Of a stretch of 64,000 nt of DNA, positions 18,632 to 27,004 are shown piece by piece. The position numbers were made by a program, and so were the translations under genes. The DNA is from VAZQ01 sp963753575. GTDB lineage: Bacteria > Pseudomonadota > Alphaproteobacteria > Rhizobiales > Xanthobacteraceae. Each line of letters opens with the position of its first letter. Position 1 is the first letter of the stretch. The DNA lies in contig CAVWCR010000001.1 in the NCBI GenBank assembly GCA_963753575.1, forward strand, positions 868,001-932,000, given 5' to 3'. The notes under the pieces are model-generated. The model worked only from the letters and a program-made list of their open reading frames with translations, had not been told where the DNA came from and did no database searches.

Positions 18632-19057
18632 CGAATTTCTCCTTGAGTTAATGCGAGGGCCTTCCATGCCCGCACCGTCCGAAGGCATGCGTGGATGCTA
18701 TTCTGTTTTGGGACCAAGCGTCTCCCATGCCGAATGTCGCAGTTGGGTCATTTTTCACCGTCGCCGCAAGCACCTGACGACGGTCGGTCTACCCCCGGTA
18801 CCGGAAAGTCCGACCAACTCGACGTGGATCGGCAGCTTATTCCCTGACAGCGTCCGTGGCAGCTGGGTGCCGACGACGTGGGAAGAGGGCCAAGTGCTGA
18901 CCTGAGCAGCCGCAGCAAATCCTCGAATCCGATTTCGGAATCTAATGCAAGGCCATCGGGCCATAACCGGGCCGTATTCGATCTATGCCACACCACCACG
19001 TGGTCAAAAACATTGAAACCGGGGGAAAAGCGGGGAGTTACGCCTGACCGTCCCGAA
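18632..19057. other. Gene-free stretch between rhodanese and CFA-like genes
   Basis: About 425 bases. Frames on both strands lack family resemblance, the best being a Ser/Arg-rich minus frame at 18748-19095 that overlaps the start region of neighbouring sequence. The rhodanese promoter probably lies at the left end. Confidence 0.3.
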
Positions 19058-20299
19058 TTAAATGCTCGCCGCTTGCGTGACTTTGTAGAGGCCAACGTTC
19101 AATGCCCCTGTTTCAAACCCAGCCTGACAATAGGCGAGGTAATACTCCCAGGTTCTCTTGAAACGTTCGTCAAATCCGAGACCTTCGATCGCAGTCCATG
19201 CGCGTTGGAAACGCAGCCGCCATTCTTCGAGAGTACGCGCGTAGCTTTCGCCAAAGAACTCGTTGGCGACAAGTTGAAGTCCCGCTTTGGCAATTTCGCG
19301 CTCGATGATCCGCGTTGTCGGGAGCATGCCACCGGGAAATATGTATTTCTGGATGAAGTCGGGCCTCCGACGATAGTTTTCGAACCGAGCGTCATCAATC
19401 GAGATGACCTGCAGCACAGCTGACCCGCCCGGGCGCAAGCTGTTCCGCAGTTTCTCGAAGTATGTCGGCCAGTAGGCCTCCCCGACAGCCTCCAGCATTT
19501 CGATCGACACAATGCGATCAAAAACGGCGCGCACGTCACGATAGTCTTGCAGGCGAAAGTCATAGCACCCTGACTGAGCGTGATTGCGAAGCCGCTGCTG
19601 TGCGAACGCCAATTGCTCGGCCGAAAGAGTGACCCCAGTCACGGCGCAGTGGTGTCGGTCCATTAGCCGCTCAGCCAAGCCGCCCCAGCCGCAACCGATC
19701 TCAAGCACCGTTTCTCCGCCAGCCAGGCCAAGCATATCAATCACCCGGTCGAGTTTTGCGTCCTGGGCTTCTTCCAGAGTTTGATCCACCGAGGAAAACA
19801 ACCCCGACGAATAGGTCATGCCCGCGTCGAGCCACTGCTCGTAGAATTTGTTTCCAAGGTCGTAATGGGCGGCAATATTGCGCCGGCTGCCGCGCGGGGT
19901 GTTGCGGTTGAGCGCGTGATGAAGCTTGAGCCAAAAACGCGGCACACGCAGCCACCGCAGTGGTTCCGCCGCCGCCTTGTTGTGAGAGGCGAATCTGAGC
20001 AGATTGACAAGGTTGGGCGAAGACCACTCGCCCGCTCTGTAGGCCTCCGCGAAGCCGATGTCCCAGTGGGCGGCGAGGCGGCAGAGGAAGCGCCAGCTGT
20101 GGATGGATAATCGCGCTTGCGAGCCAGGCTGCTCTCCCTCGAACACAAGCCGTTTTCCAGCCGGTGTATCGACGACCAGCTGACCGCGCTCGAGTCCGCG
20201 CAACATACGGCGTAAGAGCGTTTCGGCGAGCGAGCGCGAAAGTGGACGGCGCTCCGAATTGAACGATCGGGTGACTGCATGTTGGTGCTGAATAGACAT
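19058..20299 (-). CDS. Cyclopropane-fatty-acyl-phospholipid synthase-like SAM methyltransferase
   Basis: This 413-residue enzyme would transfer a methyl or methylene group from SAM to unsaturated phospholipid acyl chains at the membrane face. The SAM motif VLEIGCGWGGLAERL is near residue 195. The family features YDLGNKFYEQWLDAGMTYSS, SIEMLEAVGEAYWP and FPGGMLPTT are all present. It is the third gene of an operon with the flavin amine oxidase and DUF1365 genes. In Rhodobacter and Rhodopseudomonas such sets make furan-containing or methylated fatty acids under RpoE-ChrR control. A role in membrane lipid remodelling under oxidative stress is inferred from that context. Confidence 0.9.
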   Translation of the reverse strand: MSIQHQHAVTRSFNSERRPLSRSLAETLLRRMLRGLERGQLVVDTPAGKRLVFEGEQPGSQARLSIHSWRFLCRLAAHWDIGFAEAYRAGEWSSPNLVNLLRFASHNKAAAEPLRWLRVPRFWLKLHHALNRNTPRGSRRNIAAHYDLGNKFYEQWLDAGMTYSSGLFSSVDQTLEEAQDAKLDRVIDMLGLAGGETVLEIGCGWGGLAERLMDRHHCAVTGVTLSAEQLAFAQQRLRNHAQSGCYDFRLQDYRDVRAVFDRIVSIEMLEAVGEAYWPTYFEKLRNSLRPGGSAVLQVISIDDARFENYRRRPDFIQKYIFPGGMLPTTRIIEREIAKAGLQLVANEFFGESYARTLEEWRLRFQRAWTAIEGLGFDERFKRTWEYYLAYCQAGFETGALNVGLYKVTQAASI

Positions 20300-20305
20300 A
20301 GTGAT

Positions 20306-21094
20306 TTAATCCGAAACGCTTCGAGTTGCAGTTGTGATCGGGCTCATTCGCTTGGTCGGTGCCGGCCGTCGGCGCAAGCGAAGTCCCTTCAGCCGGAGGC
20401 GCAAAGCCTCCCAGTGAATAGCTGCGATCACCTTCAACGTCACTACAGGGATCGCCAGAAACACGTTTAGCAGATTGCGATCGGTGAGATCTTTGCGCAC
20501 TCCAGTCAGAACGGCGTTCATGACGGGCATTGCCGCCGAGCTGGTACGAATCCCGACGCCGATGCGCTGACCCGGTCCTGTTACCCGGAAGTCATACCGC
20601 ATGTTCATGTCCATGAAGGGAGAGACGTAGAAGGTCTTTTGACAGTGCTGGTGAAATGCACCGCTCTCGTTCCCAACCGGCATCATGTAGCTGTGCCGCT
20701 CTCCAAAGGTATTGTGGACTTGATACACCAGTGCAGCCAGTGTGCCATCCGCGCGGTAGCAGAAGTATATGCTGAGCGGATTGAAGCAGTAGGCGAGCGT
20801 GCGCGGCATACACAACAGTCGGATTGGTCCGCCAGCAAGATCAATTCCCGCTTCGCCAAGCTGGCGTTCCACCTGTTCACGAAGCGGCCTTGCGGTGCCG
20901 TCGCCGTGGTCCTTGTCCTGGAAGCTGAAAAGATTGAAGCGATTGTGGGAGAACAACCGCAGTCGGCCGGAAAGCTCAGCCAACTCATCGAGATCGACCA
21001 GGAGCCAGAAGGCGCGATAGCGAAACTTGTGCATGCGAGGGCAGAGTCGCCGGTGCATGACAGAGCCGACGTAGAGTGCTGATTGGATGTTCAC
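20306..21094 (-). CDS. DUF1365 family protein
   Basis: A 262-residue protein with the DUF1365 pattern: SALYVGSVMHRRLCPRMHKF, RYRAFWLLVDLDELAEL, LNPLSIYFCYRADG and the late KTFYVSPFMDMNMRYDFRV. The GTG start overlaps the stop of the upstream oxidase gene as GTGA, showing tight translational coupling, and only six bases separate it from the CFA-like gene. DUF1365 proteins consistently accompany flavin amine oxidases and CFA-type methylases. The exact catalytic role is unsettled; the set has been tied to furan fatty acid synthesis in other alphaproteobacteria. It probably acts on membrane lipids. Confidence 0.88.
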   Translation of the reverse strand: MNIQSALYVGSVMHRRLCPRMHKFRYRAFWLLVDLDELAELSGRLRLFSHNRFNLFSFQDKDHGDGTARPLREQVERQLGEAGIDLAGGPIRLLCMPRTLAYCFNPLSIYFCYRADGTLAALVYQVHNTFGERHSYMMPVGNESGAFHQHCQKTFYVSPFMDMNMRYDFRVTGPGQRIGVGIRTSSAAMPVMNAVLTGVRKDLTDRNLLNVFLAIPVVTLKVIAAIHWEALRLRLKGLRLRRRPAPTKRMSPITTATRSVSD

Positions 21095-22461
21095 GTCAGC
21101 AATTCCTGTTCGCTTTTGGCAACAGTCCGCGCGGTCAGCACGATGCGGCCGGATTCGTTCGGTACGCGCCAGGGCCGACGCATGCCGCCGAGCTGCTCGG
21201 CCACGGCCAGCCCCGCCTGTAGCCCGTCTTCGTGGAAGCCTGAGCCAAAATAGGCGCCGCAGAACCAGGTGTTCCGTTCGCCTTGCAGCAGCCATAGCTT
21301 TCGTTGCGCAGCCATGGCCTTCACATCGAAAATTGGATGATCGTAGACCTCGCTGTGGAGCAGCGTTCCGGCGTGCGGCGGTCGTGCCGGGTTGAGAGTG
21401 ACGAACAGCGACTTATCGCTCTTGATGTTTTGCAGGCGGTTCATCCAATAGGTCACGCAGACCCCTTCATTCATGGCATTCCGGGAACCAACGTAGTTCC
21501 AGCTCGACCACACCGCTCTCCGTTTCGGCATGAAACTATCGTCGGTGTGGAGAACGGCGAGATTGCAGCTGTAGCGAAATGTGCTGAGAAGTTCACCCTC
21601 CTGGGAGCTCGGATCAGCCAGCATTGCCAATGCCTGATCCGCATGCGTCGCCATAACCACGTGATCATAGCGGTCGGTGTGGCCGTTGGAATCCGTCAGC
21701 GTTATTCCCTCTGCTGTGCGACGCACCGCATGAACGGCGGTATCGAGTCTTATCCGGTCTGCGAACGGCAGGATCAGCCGCCGGACATAGTTGCGGCTGC
21801 CGCCGACGACTGTTTCCCAGATCGGGCGCCGGCGAAATTGCAAGAGACCATGGTTATCGTGGAAGCGGATGAACGCTGCTGCAGGATAGGCCAAAATTTC
21901 GGAGGGAGAGGCCGACCAGATCGCACTTGCCATAGGCAACAGATGGTCGTGGCAGAAAGCGTCTCCGTAACCGCCAGCAGCCAGGTAGTCGCCCAGGCTG
22001 ATTTGCTCATGGTCGAACATAGCCACATCCGCAGTAACCTGCCGATAGAATCGTGTTAGATCGGCAAGCATCGACCAAAAGCGTGGCCGAAGCAGATTGC
22101 GCGGCTGCCCAAAAAGCCCGGAAAGGCCGGTCCCAGAATACTCAAGCTGCCCATCATCCAAAGATACGCCAAGCGACATTTCGGCGGTCTGCGTCGGGAC
22201 CTGAAGCACCTTGAACAGGGTGGTCAGGTTCGGATAAGCTAGCGGATTGTAAACAATAAAGCCGGTATCGACCGGGATCGTGCGGCCCCCAACCGATGCC
22301 AAGACTGTGTTCGAATGGCCGCCGACGCGATCTGAACGTTCATATACGGTCACATCGTGGCGCTGGCTCAGAAGCCAAGCCGCTGAAAGCCCGGAAATTC
22401 CGGTGCCAATGACTGCGACTTTGAGGCGAAGATCGTTCCGCGTGTTCAACAAACACCCCAT
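21091..22461 (-). CDS. FAD-dependent flavin amine oxidase-like enzyme
   Basis: A 456-residue flavoprotein. The dinucleotide-binding motif VAVIGTGISGLSAAWLL starts near residue 15 and is followed by the second FAD contact YERSDRVGGHSNTV. The central part matches the oxidase subgroup that pairs with DUF1365 and CFA synthase (FIVYNPLAYPNLTTLF, IRFHDNHGLLQ), and the C-terminal NTWFCGAYFGSGFHEDG closes the FAD site. It leads the three-gene operon and is transcribed divergently from the sigma factor gene across a 236-bp region with a TGATCC palindrome. In furan fatty acid producers a similar enzyme acts on methylated acyl chains, so a desaturase or oxygenase role is likely here. Confidence 0.9.
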   Translation of the reverse strand: MGCLLNTRNDLRLKVAVIGTGISGLSAAWLLSQRHDVTVYERSDRVGGHSNTVLASVGGRTIPVDTGFIVYNPLAYPNLTTLFKVLQVPTQTAEMSLGVSLDDGQLEYSGTGLSGLFGQPRNLLRPRFWSMLADLTRFYRQVTADVAMFDHEQISLGDYLAAGGYGDAFCHDHLLPMASAIWSASPSEILAYPAAAFIRFHDNHGLLQFRRRPIWETVVGGSRNYVRRLILPFADRIRLDTAVHAVRRTAEGITLTDSNGHTDRYDHVVMATHADQALAMLADPSSQEGELLSTFRYSCNLAVLHTDDSFMPKRRAVWSSWNYVGSRNAMNEGVCVTYWMNRLQNIKSDKSLFVTLNPARPPHAGTLLHSEVYDHPIFDVKAMAAQRKLWLLQGERNTWFCGAYFGSGFHEDGLQAGLAVAEQLGGMRRPWRVPNESGRIVLTARTVAKSEQELLT

Positions 22462-22535
22462 CACAGATCCCCAAGCCAGTTGGCCCGGTACTGGCCTCTG
22501 GCGGCCATTTCCCTTGTCAAAACGATGCAATCCTT

Positions 22536-22565
22536 CGTTTGGATCACCCGCCGGTGATCCAAACG
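22536..22565. promoter_or_regulatory. Perfect palindrome with divergent TGATCC boxes
   Basis: CGTTTGGATCACC and GGTGATCCAAACG are separated by four bases (CGCC). Each arm presents TGATCC in the direction of one of the two divergent transcription units, the lipid operon on the left and the sigma/anti-sigma pair on the right. TGATC is the -35 core known for the RpoE/ChrR (ECF11) sigma group, so two back-to-back promoters are the likely meaning. The -10 boxes were not pinned down. Confidence 0.6.
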
Positions 22566-22697
22566 GGTGTACCTGGCGTTTCTCCGATCATGTATTCCGT
22601 TGCTCAATGCCCCCCTCAGACCAGCGCGCTCGTGGGCGCTGCGATGATTTGGCAGCTCGGGCAGTCCGCTCTTGCTATACGGAGGCGTTCATCCGCC

Positions 22698-23276
22698 ATG
22701 CCCGATGAAAGCCAGAGGGCCATCGGCGCAACGAAATGGGCCGGTCTGATCGAGGCGTTGGCGAAACGCCAGGATCGTGCAGCCTTTTCGACGCTGTTTG
22801 AGCATTTTGCCCCACGGGTAAAGACATTCATGCGGCGCTCGGGCGTCAGTGAGGAGAGCGCCGACGAATTGGCGCAGGAAACCTTGCTGGCGGTCTGGCG
22901 GAAGGCAGCGCTTTTCGATCCATTGAGCGCTGGCGCGTCGTCCTGGATATTCACGATCGCCCGCAACCTGCGCATTGATGCGATACGGCGCGAGCAGCGC
23001 AGCAGTGCGCATGAGACGTCCGACGTTGACGCCGAGTTTCAGATGGACGAATCGCCGCAACCGGATTCGCGCCTGGCATCGGTACAAACGGAAGCACAGG
23101 TCCGGGCCGCGCTGGCGAAGCTCTCCGAAGAACAGATGCGCGTGGTTGAGTTGTCATTCTACGAAGAGAAGGCGCACGGGGAAATCGCGCAGATCCTCCA
23201 GATCCCGCTGGGTACCGTAAAGTCAAGATTGCGCTTGGCGATGAATCGGCTCCGTAACCTGTTGGGCGAATTGTGA
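22698..23276 (+). CDS. rpoE: ECF RNA polymerase sigma factor, RpoE/ChrR-associated (ECF11-like)
   Basis: A 192-residue sigma-70 family protein. Region 2 (FMRRSGVSEESADELAQET, LLAVWRKAALFDP, ARNLRIDAIRRE) binds core polymerase and the -10 element. Region 4 (RVVELSFYEEKAHGEIAQIL, IPLGTVKSRLRLAMNRL) binds the -35 box. It overlaps the ChrR-type anti-sigma gene, the classical pairing for the singlet-oxygen response in Rhodobacter sphaeroides. ATG 22698 starts MPDESQRAIGA; longer in-frame starts would extend into the promoter palindrome. It probably controls its own operon and the divergent lipid genes. Group assignment is by partner and gene context. Confidence 0.9.
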   Translation: MPDESQRAIGATKWAGLIEALAKRQDRAAFSTLFEHFAPRVKTFMRRSGVSEESADELAQETLLAVWRKAALFDPLSAGASSWIFTIARNLRIDAIRREQRSSAHETSDVDAEFQMDESPQPDSRLASVQTEAQVRAALAKLSEEQMRVVELSFYEEKAHGEIAQILQIPLGTVKSRLRLAMNRLRNLLGEL

Positions 23277-23929
23277 TGACCATCCAACACCATCCTTCCG
23301 ATGAACTGTTGACGGCATTTGCCGCGGGTACCCTGGACCAGGGCCAGCACGTCGGGATCGCCACGCATCTCATCAGTTGCTCGCATTGCCGCAGCTGGAT
23401 ACATACGATGGAGCATGTTGGCGGCAGTGTACTTTCTGGTCTATCCCCGACTGCGATGTCGCGCGATGCGTTTACTCGTGTCGAGGCCAGACTTAACGAG
23501 CCGGCTCAAGCCACCAAGCCCGCCGTGATTTCGGTGTCGGCGCCACTTGATGACGTAGCGGGACTGCCGGCTTTCGTACGCCGTTATCCCGCTGGGTCTT
23601 GGAAGTGGATTGCGCCTCGCGTGCATTTGCGTCCGATTCGGCTGGCCCACGCGGACACCACGCGTATTTTCCTCCTCAAATCCGGGCCAGGCACCAAGAT
23701 GCTGGAGCATACGCACACAGGAATTGAGATGACCTGTGTGCTATCCGGCAGCTTTGCCCATGAAGGGGGCCATTTCGGACCGGGCGATTTTGATTTCGGC
23801 GACGAGACCATGGATCATCAAGTGTTGGTCGATCCGGGCGAAGATTGTATCTGCTTGGTCGCGATGCAGGGTGATCTGCGGCTGAAAGGTCTAATTGGTC
23901 GTCTGGTGCAGCCATTCGTTCGGATGTGA
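23276..23929 (+). CDS. chrR: ChrR-type zinc anti-sigma factor with cupin domain
   Basis: A 217-residue protein that should hold its sigma factor inactive until oxidative damage. The N-terminal zinc site shows His6, His31, Cys35 and Cys38 (HLISCSHC), the same ligand positions as in R. sphaeroides ChrR. The C-terminal cupin has His145, His147, Glu151 (HTHTGIEM) and His181, equivalent to the second metal site needed for the singlet-oxygen response. The ATG at 23276 overlaps the sigma stop as TGATG; a GTG one codon earlier is possible. All key residues are present, so the switch is probably functional. Confidence 0.92.
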   Translation: MTIQHHPSDELLTAFAAGTLDQGQHVGIATHLISCSHCRSWIHTMEHVGGSVLSGLSPTAMSRDAFTRVEARLNEPAQATKPAVISVSAPLDDVAGLPAFVRRYPAGSWKWIAPRVHLRPIRLAHADTTRIFLLKSGPGTKMLEHTHTGIEMTCVLSGSFAHEGGHFGPGDFDFGDETMDHQVLVDPGEDCICLVAMQGDLRLKGLIGRLVQPFVRM

Positions 23930-24028
23930 GTCCGCCATGTGCATGATGGGCCCAGCGTCTGTACGCATCTCGACCGGCAGCGCCGCTCTCGCCAGTACCG
24001 GTCCCCACGCTCTAAACGAAGCTCCTAG

Positions 24029-24847
24029 ATGAACGTACTTTCGCTCGTCATTTTCGCAGCGATGACGGGTGCCGCGATGTCTGCTGTTATGGCGGTCGGA
24101 TGGAAAGTGCAGCTGACAACCGGTAACACGGGCTGGATCGACGTGTTCTGGACGTTCGGACTGGGCGCGGTAGCCATCATCGCTAGCCTGGTGCCGCTCT
24201 CGGACGATCCCTGGCCGCACTCACGTCAGATCATGGTCACGATCCTTGTGGTGGTTTGGTCGCTGCGGCTCGGTTGGTACATTCTCATACGCACTCGCGC
24301 TGATGGCGACGATCCGCGTTATCGTCAGTTGATCACACAGTGGGGAACGGATTCGGCACGCCGGATGTTCTGGCAGTTGCAGACTCAAGCGGCCGTCAGC
24401 CTCATCCTAGTGATGTCGATCGCGCTCGCCGCACAGAATCCTCATCCGCGCTTGCGCAGCCAAGACGTGTTCGGGTTGGCTACGCTGATCGTGGCCAGTG
24501 TCGGAGAGGCAATTGCGGATTATCAGCTCTACCGGTTCAAGGCCGATCCGGCCAACCGAAATTCAGTATGCAACGTTGGTCTATGGCGGTGGTCACGACA
24601 TCCAAACTACTTTTTCGAATGGCTGTGCTGGCTGGCCTATCCGCTGATCGCAATTGATCTCGCGGGTTACAATCCCTATGGCTGGCTCGCGCTGTTCGCG
24701 CCTGCTTGCATGTATTGGGTGCTCGTTTACGTCTCCGGCATCCCCCCGCTCGAAGAGCACATGCTACGTTCGCGCGGAGAGACGTTCCGCGCGTATCAGC
24801 GTCGCACGCGAGCGTTCTTCCCGTTTCCCGTGATTTCCCCAAAATAG
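24029..24847 (+). CDS. DUF1295 membrane protein (steroid reductase-like fold)
   Basis: A 272-residue integral membrane protein with about seven helices. It carries the DUF1295 signatures NTGWIDVFWTFGLG, DPRYRQLITQWG, GEAIADYQLYRFKADP and the cofactor-type GLWRWSRHPNYFFEWLCWL near residues 190-210. The C-terminus has SGIPPLEEHMLRSRG and FRAYQRRTRAFFPF. The RHPNYF motif is shared with NAD(P)H-dependent steroid 5-alpha-reductases and isoprenylcysteine methyltransferases. Genes of this type often sit in RpoE-ChrR lipid clusters, and its place just after chrR suggests a role in membrane lipid reduction. The substrate is unknown. Confidence 0.85.
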   Translation: MNVLSLVIFAAMTGAAMSAVMAVGWKVQLTTGNTGWIDVFWTFGLGAVAIIASLVPLSDDPWPHSRQIMVTILVVVWSLRLGWYILIRTRADGDDPRYRQLITQWGTDSARRMFWQLQTQAAVSLILVMSIALAAQNPHPRLRSQDVFGLATLIVASVGEAIADYQLYRFKADPANRNSVCNVGLWRWSRHPNYFFEWLCWLAYPLIAIDLAGYNPYGWLALFAPACMYWVLVYVSGIPPLEEHMLRSRGETFRAYQRRTRAFFPFPVISPK

Positions 24848-24924
24848 TTGTCAATGAGCGCCAGCACGATGCAGAGCCATTGAACGACCATGGGAGCCAG
24901 CTTCACATCTAATTCTGAAAAGCC

Positions 24925-24932
24925 GGTGATCC
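24925..24932 (+). promoter_or_regulatory. TGATCC box upstream of the fasciclin gene
   Basis: GGTGATCC lies 77 bases before the fasciclin start and repeats the box in the palindrome at 22.5 kb. It could be a -35 element for the nearby ECF sigma factor. A single hexamer can occur by chance, so support is modest. Confidence 0.35.
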
Positions 24933-25001
24933 GATTGAGCACCGCAGCCGTTATGAGGAAGGTAACGAAACAACATCCAACCCCTCTGACGGAGATTCTA
25001 G

Positions 25002-25481
25002 ATGAATGCGATGAAGACCTTCATAGCCGGTGCTGTCGCACTCGCGCTGTCCTTTTCGGTCGCGAAGGCGGCTGATATTGTTGAGACCGCCATTGCCGCG
25101 GGTTCGTTCAATACGCTCGTGACCGCCGTCAAGGCGGCCGGCCTTGTCGATACCCTCAAGGGCCCCGGTCCTTTTACGGTGTTTGCGCCGACAGACGAGG
25201 CGTTCGCCAAGCTTCCGGGTGGAACCGTGGAAAACCTGCTTAAGCCCGAAAACAAGCAGCAACTCGTTACGATCCTGACCTATCACGTCGTGCCCGGAAA
25301 GGTCATGTCGAAAGATCTCGTCGGCAAGAAGAAGATGGCGAAAACTGTCGAGGGCACTCAGGTGTCGATCGATGCCACCGACGGCGTGAGAGTTAACAAT
25401 GCCAAAGTCGTGAAGGCTGACATCGAGGCGTCGAATGGCGTGATCCACGTGATCGACACGGTGATCATCCCGAAGGAGTGA
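25002..25481 (+). CDS. Fasciclin (FAS1) domain secreted protein
   Basis: A 159-residue exported protein with one FAS1 domain. The signal peptide is MKTFIAGAVALALSFSVAKA. The domain shows FNTLVTAVKAAGLVDTLKG, FTVFAPTDEAFAKLP (the H1 motif), LTYHVVPGKV (the YH motif) and a closing GVIHVIDTVIIP. Such proteins mediate adhesion or cell-envelope interactions, and in several alphaproteobacteria they are strongly induced by singlet oxygen or by RpoE-type sigma factors. The start may be ATG 25002 or the in-frame ATG 25011, both giving a good leader. A hairpin follows the stop. Confidence 0.93.
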   Translation: MNAMKTFIAGAVALALSFSVAKAADIVETAIAAGSFNTLVTAVKAAGLVDTLKGPGPFTVFAPTDEAFAKLPGGTVENLLKPENKQQLVTILTYHVVPGKVMSKDLVGKKKMAKTVEGTQVSIDATDGVRVNNAKVVKADIEASNGVIHVIDTVIIPKE

Positions 25482-25513
25482 AGGGGAACGTAACTCCTCT
25501 GCAAGACTTCCAC

Positions 25514-25544
25514 CCGCCGCTGGACCGCCTATTCGGTCCGGCGG
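25514..25544 (+). terminator. Possible terminator hairpin after the fasciclin gene
   Basis: GGACCG and CGGTCC pair around a CCTATT loop, and outer CCGCC and GGCGG pair across a small bulge. No strong T-run follows, only ACATTTT a few bases on, so termination efficiency is uncertain. Confidence 0.4.
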
Positions 25545-25662
25545 TCGGCTGAAACATTTTAGTGCGGCTATATCGAGCCGGATTTGTTAGCGATCCAAAT
25601 TGCAGAGAAACTCCCACGGTCCATTGACAATTAACCTGGCCGGACAAATTGCCCTAGCTGTG

Positions 25663-25726
25663 TGATCCAATGATCGCTTCCACTCGTTTAGCTAATTGTG
25701 GGTTGCAGCTCGGCGATGACTGATCC
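25663..25726 (+). promoter_or_regulatory. Two TGATCC boxes upstream of folE
   Basis: TGATCC occurs at 25663-25668 and again at 25721-25726, 95 and 37 bases before the folE start. Both match the hexamer of the sigma-gene palindrome. The first leaves room for a -10 and a leader; the second is close to the start codon. Membership of the ECF regulon is inferred. Confidence 0.4.
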
Positions 25727-25758
25727 GGGACAGACCCACTTAACATCTTGAGGTCGTT

Positions 25759-26397
25759 ATGAACGGCGTTATTCGTCCCCTAAGCCATTCCAGCCGACCG
25801 AATCCTGGCAGGCAGAGCGAAAACCCGTCTCAGCAAGACATAGAAGCTGGGTTCCGATCCATCATTCACTGGATTGGCGAAGATCCGGATCGAGATGGTT
25901 TGCGCGAAACGCCTGCGCGCTTGGCTCGCGCCTTTCAGGAGTACTTTTGCGGCTATAGGCAAGACCCCGAGAAGATCCTGCAGAAGACATTCGAGGAAAC
26001 CGACGGTTATGACGAGATGGTTGTGCTCAGGGGCATCCCGTTCCAGAGTCATTGCGAGCACCACGTCGCACCAATCATCGGCCATGCTTGGGTCGCCTAT
26101 GTGCCGAATGCGCGTGTAGTCGGCATATCCAAGTTGGCGCGCGTAGTCGAGGCCTATGCCAAGCGGCTTCAGATCCAGGAGCGTCTGACCGCTCAGATTG
26201 CCAACACGATCGAGCACGTGCTGAAGCCTAAGGGCATCGGGGTGGTAATCAAGGCGACCCACCATTGCATGACTACTCGTGGCATTAACAAGCAAGGCAC
26301 CGATTTGGTCACCAGTCGCATGCTGGGATGTTTCCGGGAAAATCCGATGACCCGCCAGGAGTTCCTCTCGATGGTGCATTCAAGTCATGAACAGTGA
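25759..26397 (+). CDS. folE: GTP cyclohydrolase I
   Basis: A 212-residue enzyme converting GTP to 7,8-dihydroneopterin triphosphate, the first step to folate and pterins. Zinc ligands are present: Cys99 and His102 in SHCEHHVAP, and Cys170 in ATHHCMTTRG. The family motifs DRDGLRETPARLARAF, GISKLARVVEAYAKRLQIQE and MTTRGI are intact, and length is normal. It precedes a DUF2177 gene and tspO. FolE near such genes and an ECF sigma factor is seen in alphaproteobacterial photo-oxidative stress clusters, where pterins may serve photolyase-type cofactors. That link is inference, since no photolyase gene is in the window. Confidence 0.96.
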   Translation: MNGVIRPLSHSSRPNPGRQSENPSQQDIEAGFRSIIHWIGEDPDRDGLRETPARLARAFQEYFCGYRQDPEKILQKTFEETDGYDEMVVLRGIPFQSHCEHHVAPIIGHAWVAYVPNARVVGISKLARVVEAYAKRLQIQERLTAQIANTIEHVLKPKGIGVVIKATHHCMTTRGINKQGTDLVTSRMLGCFRENPMTRQEFLSMVHSSHEQ

Positions 26398-26848
26398 CAT
26401 GATCGAGACGTCAATTCCGAAAGGGGGGGTCCCGATGATGCTATATGGCGCTGCCTATCTCACGGCACTCGCGATATTCGTTCTTGCCGACATGGTGTGG
26501 TTAGGCACGATGGCCAGCCGGCTCTACCGGCCGACGCTCGGAGACATTGCCGTGTCCGGCGTAAATTTGGCGCCAGCGGTCGCATTTTACATTCTCTATC
26601 CCATTGGTTTAGTGATCTTTGCTATCCTCCCCGCGCTAAAGGGGGGGAACATCACCATGGCGCTCTTTTACGGCGCGCTTTTCGGATTTTTCACCTACGC
26701 GACTTATGATCTGACGAACCAGGCCACGCTGCGGAACTGGACGCTTCAACTCACTCTCATCGATGTCCTATGGGGGTCGGCGCTTGCTGCTACCGCCGCA
26801 ACATCGGGATACTGGATTGCTAACAAATTAGGCCCATACATAGTTTAG
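26387..26848 (+). CDS. DUF2177 family membrane protein
   Basis: A 153-residue protein with four helices and the DUF2177 features ADMVWLGTMASRLYRPTLGD, YPIGLVIFAILPALKGGN, FFTYATYDLTNQATLRNW and a closing WGSALAATAATSGYW. The start overlaps the folE end by 11 bases, indicating coupling. An ATG at 26435 preceded by a G-rich site would remove 16 residues and is equally plausible. The function of DUF2177 is unknown. Its repeated occurrence near ECF sigma factors and tspO suggests a stress or membrane role. Confidence 0.88.
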   Translation: MNSDMIETSIPKGGVPMMLYGAAYLTALAIFVLADMVWLGTMASRLYRPTLGDIAVSGVNLAPAVAFYILYPIGLVIFAILPALKGGNITMALFYGALFGFFTYATYDLTNQATLRNWTLQLTLIDVLWGSALAATAATSGYWIANKLGPYIV

Positions 26849-27004
26849 CGCGTTTTCTGTCATCGATAACCGCGAGGTGCAAAGGCAACGATTAATTACA
26901 ACTTCCACCGAAGCTCCGGTCATGTGGACCAGTAAACCGATCCAAGCGCTTCGATCTTCGTTGCGTGGGCACGAGCTTCCCCTTGATCGCACGAGAGTCC
27001 CGCT

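Noticed and set aside
18748..19095. 115-codon minus-strand frame before the rhodanese gene
   Set aside because: Ser/Arg-rich, overlaps the CFA-like gene end, no signal or motif.
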